A stretch of DNA of 34,008 nucleotides from Candidatus Kuenenia stuttgartensis (GTDB lineage Bacteria; Planctomycetota; Planctomycetia; Pirellulales; UBA1268): the NCBI GenBank assembly GCA_945870505.1, contig CAMBSN010000026.1, positions 1-34,008 on the forward strand, read 5' to 3'. The position numbers were made by a program, and so were the translations under genes. Each line of letters opens with the position of its first letter. Position 1 is the first letter of the stretch. The notes below the pieces were generated by a model. That model was not told where the DNA came from. It searched no databases and worked only from the letters and a program-made list of their open reading frames with translations. Below are positions 28,463 to 34,008 of this stretch, in pieces.

Positions 28463-29551
28463 ATGCGTGCACCCGCGAGCCAGCGACTCGTCTCCCTCGA
28501 TGCCCTCCGGGGCTTCGACATGTGCTGCATCCTGGGCCTGACGGCCGCCGTCGAGGCCGTGCTGGGGCGGTTCCTCCCAGAGAGTCCGCTTACAGTTGGG
28601 CTGAAGACGCAGTTTGCGCACGTGGACTGGGCTGGCCTGCACTTCGAGGACCTCATCTTCCCGCTGTTTCTCTTCATCTCCGGCGCGGCGATGGCGTTCT
28701 CCGTGCCGCGACGGTTGCAACGAGAAACACAGACGGCCGTGATCAAGCACCTGATCGTGCGGGCGCTGGTGATCTTCGCGCTCGGTGTGATCTATTCGGG
28801 TGGGCTGAGCCGAGGATGGGATCAGGTCCGCTGGCTGGGGGTGATCCAGCGGATTGGCATCGCTTCCGCGGTCGCCGGCCTGCTGTCGATCTGGCTCGAC
28901 GTACGCGGCCTGGCGATCGCCGCGGCTGCGCTGCTCGTGGGCTATTGGCTGGTGCTGTCGTTCGTGCCCGTTCCCGGCTTTGGGGCCGGCGATTTTGCCG
29001 AAGGGAGAAACCTCACCAACTACCTCGACAGCATCTGGCTCCCGGGCAGGAAGTACGACGGCGACCACGACCCCGAAGGGATGCTCAGCACGTTTCCGGC
29101 GATCGGCACGGCCCTGCTCGGCCTCCTTACTGGCAACTGGCTCTCACGCGACATGGAGCCGCGGCGAAAGGTCGGCGGCCTGCTGCTGGCGGGCATCGCC
29201 CTGCTGCTGGCTGGCTGGGCATGGCACCCGTTCTTTCCCGTCGTCAAGAAACTCTGGTCGTCGAGTTTTGTGCTGGTCACCGCGGGCTGGAGCGCGATCC
29301 TGCTGGCCGGCTTTTATTGGATCATCGATGTCCGCGGATGGCGGCGGTGGTGCGAGCCGTTCGTGTGGGTCGGCGCGAACCCGATCTCGCTTTACCTCGC
29401 AGCGGGCATGGGGGCCTTCCGCACGGTGAATCAGCGGATCGTCGGCCCGCTCTCGGCCGAGTGGGCCTGGGTCGGCAGCGTCACCGTCTTTGCTCTGATG
29501 CTCCTGACGGCCCGCTGGCTCTATCGCCGCGGCATCCTGTTGCGGGTCTGA
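28463..29551 (+). CDS. DUF5009/HGSNAT-like multi-pass membrane acyltransferase
   Basis: The 362-residue protein resembles the family related to heparan-alpha-glucosaminide N-acetyltransferase (COG4299, DUF5009/DUF1624). It starts RLVSLDALRGFDMCCILGL, then LIFPLFLFISGAAMAFSVPRR, GVIQRIGIASAVAGLLSIW, and ends with WVGANPISLYLAAG. About nine to ten membrane helices are visible. An aspartate in VDWAGLHFEDLIFP is typical. Members are thought to move acetyl groups across the membrane onto sugars; the substrate is unknown. It follows purH by 23 bases. Confidence 0.88.
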   Translation: MRAPASQRLVSLDALRGFDMCCILGLTAAVEAVLGRFLPESPLTVGLKTQFAHVDWAGLHFEDLIFPLFLFISGAAMAFSVPRRLQRETQTAVIKHLIVRALVIFALGVIYSGGLSRGWDQVRWLGVIQRIGIASAVAGLLSIWLDVRGLAIAAAALLVGYWLVLSFVPVPGFGAGDFAEGRNLTNYLDSIWLPGRKYDGDHDPEGMLSTFPAIGTALLGLLTGNWLSRDMEPRRKVGGLLLAGIALLLAGWAWHPFFPVVKKLWSSSFVLVTAGWSAILLAGFYWIIDVRGWRRWCEPFVWVGANPISLYLAAGMGAFRTVNQRIVGPLSAEWAWVGSVTVFALMLLTARWLYRRGILLRV

Positions 29552-29647
29552 CAACTGCTGCGGGCCGGCCACGTTGAATGCGGTGTCTGGTGGCGGTTCG
29601 CCCCACGCCTTCTATGGGTCGCAGTTGATCTTGAGGCGTTCACGAGG

Positions 29648-29784
29648 CTCGGGGCTGCCCGTGCCATCTCGCCGGACGTTCGCTACGGGCATCCTGCCCT
29701 ACGCTCACTCGAAGGAAACCTCGCTTCGCCCTCCAGGCTGCGCTCGGTTTCCTACGCCGCTCGATTGGCACGGGCAGCCCCTCG
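29648..29784. repeat. Family A palindromic repeat, copy 4 (complete, covarying inner stem)
   Basis: The ends are GGGGCTGCCCGTGCC (29651-29665) and its exact complement (29767-29781). The inner stem is AGGAAACC (29713-29720) with GGTTTCCT (29746-29753), where copies 1, 2 and 6 have TGCTGAC with GTCAGCA. Several pairs changed on both sides with pairing kept. It starts about 95 bases after the DUF5009 gene; family B follows 2 bases later. Confidence 0.9.
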
Positions 29785-29786
29785 CT

Positions 29787-29945
29787 GCATCAACCTTCTC
29801 TTGAGATACCGGAAGGGGGAGCAGCCGGATCGGAGGCACGCGCAGAAGCCGGTGAGACGTGTGCCACGCTGTGGTCGCTCCGAAGTGTTTGAGAAGAGAA
29901 CTCACACGTCCCGCCGGCGCCGAGCATGTCGCCGGCCGACTGCGG
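29787..29945 (+). repeat. Family B 159-bp dispersed repeat, copy 1
   Basis: The 159 bases recur in inverted orientation at 33640-33798 with about nine differences by eye. A long-range stem forms between GCCGGTGAGACGTGTG (29848-29863) and CACACGTCCCGCCGGC in the later part (15 of 16 positions can pair, counting one G-T). A 43-residue reading frame crosses both copies, but the differences change amino acids at most sites, so it does not look like a gene. Confidence 0.88.
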
Positions 29946-29990
29946 CGGGCGTCAGCGTGTGAGCCATGTGGCATAGCGACAGGAAGCGTA

Positions 29991-30061
29991 ACGCCGTATG
30001 GCGTACGGCAGTCGGCCGATGCAGCCAATCCCTCTGGAGATTGAGGATAGACGGGCTATCC
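29991..30061 (+). other. Two small hairpins before trpC
   Basis: ACGCC-GTAT-GGCGT lies at 29991-30004 and matches a hairpin near 8244. GGATAG-ACGGG-CTATCC lies at 30045-30061, only 7 bases before the trpC start. The second could hide or present the ribosome-binding region, since the GGAG at 30036-30039 is just upstream of it. No leader peptide rich in Trp was found. Confidence 0.5.
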
Positions 30062-30068
30062 TTCAGGC

Positions 30069-30851
30069 ATGCCTGACATCCTCGATCAGATCGTGGCGCG
30101 AAAGAAACTCGAAGTGGCGGTGTGTCGCGACCGGGTGCCGACGGCAGCGCTCGAGGGGCGGCTCTCCGTGGCACCGGCGGTGCGGGATTTCTTCGGTGCC
30201 CTGGCCGCGCCGGGGCCCATCAAACTGATCGCGGAGTTCAAGCGGAAGAGCCCGTCGGCCGGGGAGATCCGCCCGGGGGCTACGATCGAGGAAGTGGTGC
30301 GTGGCTATGCCGCCGCCGGGGCGAGCTGCCTCTCGATCCTCACCGACGGCCCCGGGTTCGGTGGCAGCCTCGTCGATCTCGAGAGCGCGCGGATCGCCGT
30401 GCCGCTGCCCGTGCTCCGCAAGGAGTTTGTGGTGGACCGCTACCAGGTGATCGAAGCGCGGGCTCACGGCGCCGACGCGGTGCTCCTGATCGCCGAGTGC
30501 CTCGATGACTGCCGCTTGCGCAGCCTCTACCGCGAGATTCTCGATCTCGGGATGACACCGCTCGTGGAACTTCACGATCCGGAGAACCTCCCCCGCGTGC
30601 TCGATCTTGGAGCCACGCTCGTCGGCATCAATAACCGCGACTTGAAGTCGATGACCACCGACCTCGACACGGTGCTGCGGCTCCGCGAGCAGGTGCCCGA
30701 CGAGGTGCTGCTCGTGGCTGAGAGCGGCATCAAAACGCGGGCCGACGTCGCGCGGCTCGAGGCGGCGGGGATCGCCGCGATGCTCGTCGGCGAGTCGCTG
30801 CTCAAACAGCCCGATCCGGGGCAGGCCGCGGCGGCGCTGCTCGGTCGCTGA
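30069..30851 (+). CDS. trpC: Indole-3-glycerol phosphate synthase TrpC
   Basis: The 260-residue TIM-barrel protein has the expected sequence: LDQIVARKKLEVA, IAEFKRKSPSAGEIRP, CLSILTDGPGFGGSLVDLE, VLRKEFVVDRYQVIEARAHGADAVLLI, TLVGINNRDLKSM, and VAESGIKTRADVARL. Catalytic lysines and glutamates are in FKRKSPS, LRKEF and AESG. It converts CdRP to indole-glycerol phosphate in tryptophan synthesis. It stands alone without other trp genes. Its last 50 bases overlap the 3' end of a convergent response regulator gene. The frame is normal and the start ATG 30069 is the only sensible one. Confidence 0.96.
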   Translation: MPDILDQIVARKKLEVAVCRDRVPTAALEGRLSVAPAVRDFFGALAAPGPIKLIAEFKRKSPSAGEIRPGATIEEVVRGYAAAGASCLSILTDGPGFGGSLVDLESARIAVPLPVLRKEFVVDRYQVIEARAHGADAVLLIAECLDDCRLRSLYREILDLGMTPLVELHDPENLPRVLDLGATLVGINNRDLKSMTTDLDTVLRLREQVPDEVLLVAESGIKTRADVARLEAAGIAAMLVGESLLKQPDPGQAAAALLGR

Positions 30852-31554
30852 CGAACTTGTAGCCGGTGCCGCGAACCGAAAGAAAATGGACCGGCCGCGA
30901 CGGGTCGTCCTCGAACGTCTTTCGCAGGTTGAGCATGAAGGTGTCCACCGTCCGCGTCGCCGGCGGCCGGTTCATGCCCCAGACCTTCGTGAGGAGTTCG
31001 TCGCGGGTCACCACCTTGCCCTCGTGCTGCACGAGGTACTTGAGCAGTTTCATTTCGAGGCTCGTGAGCTTCACCGGCTCGCCCCGGCAGGTCGCCTCCC
31101 AGGTCTCGAAGTTGACCTCGGCCGAGCCAAACCGCACGGTCGCCGATGCGGCGGCCTCCACCGGTTCGGGCGGGCGGTCATCGCGGCCGCGACGGGAGAG
31201 GAGGCTGCGGATCACCGAGAGCAGTTCCTCCAAATCAAAGGGCTTCTGGAGGTAGACGTCGGCCCCCGCGTCGAAACCGCGGATTCGGTCTTCGACGAGC
31301 GTCCGGGCGGTGAGCATCACGATGGGGAGCGGGTCGCCGCGGCTGCGAAGCGTCTCGCAGACCGCGTAGCCACTCATGCCCGGGAGCATCAGGTCGAGCA
31401 CGACAAGGTCGAGCGGTGGCTGCGCCGACTCGATGACCGCGAGCGCCGCCGGACCGTCACCGGCCGTCGTCACGGTGTAGCCCTCGGCCTCGAGGTTGAA
31501 CTTGATGCCGAAGGCGAGGTGCTGCTCGTCCTCAACGACCAGAATGTGCGGCAT
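30802..31554 (-). CDS. OmpR/PhoB-family response regulator
   Basis: The 250-residue protein has a receiver domain (acidic Glu8 and Asp9, phospho-acceptor Asp54 in LDLMLPG, Thr82 in MLTA, Lys104 in QKPF). It also has an OmpR-type winged-helix domain (LTSLEMKLLKYLVQHEGKVVTRDELLTKVWG, RTVDTFMLNLRKTFEDDP, VRGTGYKFV). The usual GADDY before the lysine motif is GADVY here. The C-terminal tail APPRPAPDRAV lies in the region that overlaps trpC on the other strand. A kinase partner may be the one at 25786-26712. It is divergent from a methyltransferase gene, with 72 bases between the starts. Confidence 0.94.
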   Translation of the reverse strand: MPHILVVEDEQHLAFGIKFNLEAEGYTVTTAGDGPAALAVIESAQPPLDLVVLDLMLPGMSGYAVCETLRSRGDPLPIVMLTARTLVEDRIRGFDAGADVYLQKPFDLEELLSVIRSLLSRRGRDDRPPEPVEAAASATVRFGSAEVNFETWEATCRGEPVKLTSLEMKLLKYLVQHEGKVVTRDELLTKVWGMNRPPATRTVDTFMLNLRKTFEDDPSRPVHFLSVRGTGYKFVSDRAAPPRPAPDRAV

Positions 31555-31626
31555 GCTGTGGCTCGCGAAGAGGCCCGATCACGGCGCCGGAAGCCGGGGA
31601 GCGGGTCGTGCGGGTATGATGCCGGC

Positions 31627-32247
31627 ATGACCCACGACGCCGTGCCGGCCGAGGAACGCTTCACCGCCTATTATGCCGCCCCGCGCGCGCCCTGGGACAT
31701 CGGCCGTCCCCAGCGGGTATTCGTCGAGGCCGCCGAGGGGATCGGGGGCCGCGTGCTCGACAGCGGCTGTGGCACGGGCGACCTCGCCATCTGGCTCGCC
31801 GAGGGGGGCCGCGCCGTGACCGGCGTCGACTTCCTCGAGCCGCCGCTCGAGGCGGCGCGGCGAAAGGCGGCGGAGCGGGCCGTCGCCGTGAACTTCTTGA
31901 GGATGGATGCCCGCGACCTCGGCTCGATCCCCGAACGGTTCGATGCGGTGACTGACTGCGGGCTCTTTCACACGTTCGACGACGCCGGACGGGCGGCCTA
32001 CGTGCGGGCGGTCGCCGCGCTGCTCGAGCCCGGTGCGAGGCTGTTTGTGCTGTGCTTCGCCGCGGATGAGCCGGGAGCCCACGGCCCGCGGCGGGTTGCC
32101 GAGCACGAACTCCGCGAGGCGTTTCGCGACGGCTGGGTTGTTGAGTCGATCGAGCCGTCACGGTTTGAAGTGGTGCCTGGGATCGCCGGCGCCGAGTTCA
32201 CGACCGGCGGGGCCCGGGCGTGGTTCGCGACCATCCGCCGGGCCTGA
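31627..32247 (+). CDS. SAM-dependent methyltransferase, TPMT-like
   Basis: The 206-residue protein has a class I methyltransferase fold: PWDIGRPQRVFVEAA, motif I VLDSGCGTGDLAIWLAEGG, then VTGVDFLEPPLEAARRKA, motif IV FDAVTDCGLFHTFDD and LLEPGARLFVLCFAADEPGAHGPR. The PWDIG start and the FVLCFAADEPG stretch are like thiopurine S-methyltransferase and its bacterial relatives, which methylate S, Se or Te compounds or small thiols. The substrate is not clear. ATG 31627 is chosen, since the long upstream frame overlaps the regulator gene on the opposite strand. Confidence 0.85.
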   Translation: MTHDAVPAEERFTAYYAAPRAPWDIGRPQRVFVEAAEGIGGRVLDSGCGTGDLAIWLAEGGRAVTGVDFLEPPLEAARRKAAERAVAVNFLRMDARDLGSIPERFDAVTDCGLFHTFDDAGRAAYVRAVAALLEPGARLFVLCFAADEPGAHGPRRVAEHELREAFRDGWVVESIEPSRFEVVPGIAGAEFTTGGARAWFATIRRA

Positions 32248-32340
32248 TGATGGGCGGTCGTGGCGGCTCGCGATCGCCGTAGGCCGATTTGACGGCCGCG
32301 ACCGCGGCCACCCAAGATGCACGAAAACAGGGAGGTTTCC

Positions 32341-33474
32341 GTGGCCGACATCGCCATCCAGCCGGTCGAAATGAGGAGTCAGCAGAAGCGGTTCATCCGC
32401 CTGCCCTGGCGGATCTATCAGGACGATCCCTGCTGGATGCCCCCGCTGATCATGTCGCAGGAGGAGCTGCTTGGGTTCCGCAAGCACCCGTTCTACGAGC
32501 GGTCGAAGAGTCAGTCGTTTCTGGTCACGCGGGGCGGCCGCGATGTGGGGCGGATCACGGCGATCGTCAACGCCGGCCACATCGACCGCTACAAGGAGCA
32601 ACGCGGCTTCTTCGGCTTTTTCGAGTGCGACGACGACACGGCAGCCTCGCGGGCACTCTTTCAGGCGGCGGGCGACTGGCTGCACGCCCAGGGGATGACG
32701 TGCATTCGTGGCCCGGCGAATCCCACGCTCAACTACGAGTGTGGCTTGTTGATCGACGGGTTCGGCACGCCCCCGTTCTTCATGATGACGCACAACCGGC
32801 CGTGGTACGCCCACCTCGTCGAGGACGCCGGCTTCGGCAAGATCGAGGACATGTTCGCCTTCTACGGCAAGACCTCGATGCTCGACGGCATCGACCCGAA
32901 GCTCGCCACGATGATCGAGGGCGTAAAGGAACGATTCGGCGTCACGCTGCGGCCGCTCGACAAGAGCCGGTTTGCCGAGGAAGTGCGGATGTTCCTCCAC
33001 ATCTACAACGAGAGCCTGGGCGGAACCTGGGGCTTCGTGCCGCTCACCCCCGGCGAGGTCGATCACATGGCGGCCAGCCTCAAGTATCTCATCGAGCCGG
33101 AGCTCGCGATCGTGGCGGAGGTGGGGGGCAAGCCGGTCGGGGCCGTGTTCTGCCTGCTCGATTACAACCCGCGGATTAAGGCGATCGACGGCCGGCTATT
33201 TCCGTTTGGCTTCCTGAAGCTGCTTTGGAACAAGAAGGCCATCAAGCGGCTGCGGGCGATCAGCACGAACGTGGTACCTGAGTATCAGGCCTGGGGCATC
33301 GGGCTGGTGTTGATGAGCGGACTCTACGAGCGGTTCATCAACTGGGGCCTGGAGGAGGTGGAGTTCTCGTGGGTGCTCGAGAGCAACTACCTCTCGCGCC
33401 GCACGCTCGAGCGGGGCGGGGCGATCGTCACGAAGAAATATCGCATGTATCAGGACGACCCGCCGCAGGCGTGA
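32341..33474 (+). CDS. GNAT-like N-acetyltransferase family protein
   Basis: The 377-residue protein resembles a family of large GNAT-fold proteins of unknown substrate. It starts near PVEMRSQQKRFIRLPWRIYQ with DDPCWMPPLIMSQEELL, continues with HPFYERSKSQSFLVTRGGRDVGRITAIV, then RGPANPTLNYECGLLIDGF, and ends with ELAIVAEVGGKPVGAVFC and a YQAWGIGLVLMSGLYE acetyl-CoA-site-like segment. GTG 32341 is chosen because GGAGG lies five bases upstream; an in-frame ATG at 32317 has no ribosome site. It is preceded by the TPMT-like gene. Confidence 0.84.
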   Translation: MADIAIQPVEMRSQQKRFIRLPWRIYQDDPCWMPPLIMSQEELLGFRKHPFYERSKSQSFLVTRGGRDVGRITAIVNAGHIDRYKEQRGFFGFFECDDDTAASRALFQAAGDWLHAQGMTCIRGPANPTLNYECGLLIDGFGTPPFFMMTHNRPWYAHLVEDAGFGKIEDMFAFYGKTSMLDGIDPKLATMIEGVKERFGVTLRPLDKSRFAEEVRMFLHIYNESLGGTWGFVPLTPGEVDHMAASLKYLIEPELAIVAEVGGKPVGAVFCLLDYNPRIKAIDGRLFPFGFLKLLWNKKAIKRLRAISTNVVPEYQAWGIGLVLMSGLYERFINWGLEEVEFSWVLESNYLSRRTLERGGAIVTKKYRMYQDDPPQA

Positions 33475-33507
33475 CGGCGGTGCGGCACGCTGCTCGGGGC
33501 TCTCCCA

Positions 33508-33533
33508 CGTAGGTGCAGGTTGTCAACCTGCAC
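33508..33533 (+). repeat. Family C hairpin repeat, copy 9 (variant outer stem)
   Basis: CGTAG is followed by GTGCAGGTTG-T-CAACCTGCAC at 33513-33533. The stem is 10 bp, with outer pairs like copy 8. It lies 34 bases after the GNAT-like gene. Confidence 0.88.
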
Positions 33534-33548
33534 AAGGTCTTGCGACTG

Positions 33549-33625
33549 CTCGGGGCTGCCCGTGCCCCATCGCGGGACGTTCGTCTCGGGCATCCTGCCC
33601 TTCGCTCACTCGAAGGAAGCCTCAC
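33549..33625 (+). repeat. Family A repeat, copy 5 (left part only)
   Basis: CTCGGGGCTGCCCGTGCCCC is followed by GGGACGTTCG and GGGCATCCTGCCC, then the left inner arm AGGAAGCC as in copy 4. The right arm and end are missing. Family B copy 2 follows 14 bases later. Confidence 0.82.
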
Positions 33626-33639
33626 CCATCGTTGCGATT

Positions 33640-33798
33640 CCGCAGCCGGCCGGCGACATGCTCGGCGCCGGCGGGACGTGTGAGTTCTCTGCTCAAACGC
33701 TTCGGAGCGACCGCCGCGTGGCACACGTCTCACCGGCTTCTGCGCGTGCCTCCGATCCGGCTGCTCCCCCTTCCGGAATCCCATGAGAAGGATGATGC
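33640..33798 (-). repeat. Family B 159-bp repeat, copy 2 (inverted)
   Basis: This is the reverse complement of copy 1 at 29787-29945, with the same length and about nine differences by eye. Ends match exactly (CTGCGG side at 33640, GCATCA side at 33798). The long stem is kept: GCCGGCGGGACGTGTG with CACACGTCTCACCGGC. Confidence 0.88.
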
Positions 33799-33813
33799 GA
33801 ATCGAGAGCAAAC

Positions 33814-33836
33814 CCAGGTTGAAAACCTGTGCTACG
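33814..33836 (-). repeat. Family C hairpin repeat, copy 10 (inverted)
   Basis: Read on the minus strand it is CGTAGCACAGGTTTTCAACCTGG. The outer pairs of the stem are partly lost on one side (CACAGG with CCTGGG). It stands between family B copy 2 and family A copy 6. Confidence 0.82.
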
Positions 33837-33847
33837 GGGGAGAACTG

Positions 33848-33942
33848 CGAGGGGCTGCCCGTGCCCGGGAGCCGGCGTTGCTGACAAGCGCAGCCATGGA
33901 TGGCGGAGCGAAGTCAGCATCGAGCGAGCGAAGGACAGGATG
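33848..33942 (-). repeat. Family A repeat, copy 6 (inverted, truncated near the window edge)
   Basis: On the plus strand it is CGAGGGGCTGCCCGTGCCC, then GCCGGCGTTGCTGACAAGCG and, after GCCATGGATGGC, the partner arm GTCAGCA (33913-33919). It matches the reverse complement of the right part of copies 1 and 2. Similarity ends in the GGACAGGATGC region, and a different GC-rich sequence follows to the window end. Confidence 0.82.
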
Positions 33943-34008
33943 CTGGGCGCCGGGCCGCGCCCGGCGACCGTAAGCCGGAGCCGACGCCGGGACGGCGGCG
34001 ACGGCGCG

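Noticed and set aside
29765-29962. Small gene inside family B (EQPDRRHAQKPVRRV...)
   Set aside because: The same frame is open in copy 2, but most differences between copies change the amino acid, the product is Arg-rich and there is no ribosome site. A repeat is the simpler reading.
29991-30068. Tryptophan attenuator before trpC
   Set aside because: There is a small hairpin, but no Trp-rich leader peptide and no T-run.

Overview
The window looks like chromosomal DNA of a high-GC member of the Planctomycetota, probably of the Pirellulales/Lacipirellula type. The reasons are a DUF1559 pseudopilin-like protein, a PEP-CTERM protein, exported PQQ-like propellers with a DUF1080 protein, several small planctomycete-type conserved proteins, and many short palindromic intergenic repeats. 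No tRNA, rRNA, CRISPR array or transposase gene was seen. Family assignments come from reading motifs by eye; no database was searched.

Layout. 1-1011: end of an amino-acid-type ABC permease and its ATPase. 1012-1586: a repeat-rich gap. 1587-2375 (minus): an exported cysteine-rich repeat protein with a clear terminator. 2802-7974 (plus): a consensus promoter, a full cobalamin riboswitch, then six closely spaced genes: DUF1559 protein, DUF4465-like PEP-CTERM protein, SAM methyltransferase, ABM-family enzyme, glutamine amidotransferase (pabA/trpG) and moeA. 8373-10092 (minus): a CaMKII-AD-like protein, thyX and a small unknown. 10175-10966 (plus): a 2Fe-2S ferredoxin and a tail-less PII protein. 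11070-12310: a Fic protein behind two palindromes. 12379-13212 (minus): a CAP-like exported protein. 13501-15447: a large exported unknown.

15606-22607 (minus) is a four-gene exported operon in which every junction is a 4-base ATGA overlap: FGE-sulfatase-domain protein, two PQQ-like propellers, and an SGNH-hydrolase/DUF1080 fusion. A REP-like hairpin element sits inside the signal-peptide region of the second propeller without breaking the frame. 22702-23241: smpB, convergent with a 73-aa unknown. 23892-25740 (minus): a Coa1-like lipoprotein and two conserved unknowns. 25786-29551 (plus): a histidine kinase, purH and a DUF5009-type membrane protein. 30069-33474: trpC, which overlaps a convergent OmpR-type regulator, then a TPMT-like methyltransferase and a GNAT-like protein. 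Both ends of the 29.5-34 kb region are filled with repeats.

The strongest candidate for something undescribed is the riboswitch locus. A B12-sensing leader appears to control a pseudopilin-like protein and a surface-sorted DUF4465-like protein, which suggests a planctomycete route for capturing cobamides at the cell surface. The second is a set of interspersed repeat families, called A, B, C and D here. Two of them (A and C) keep their hairpins through compensatory base changes between copies, so the fold itself appears to be conserved.
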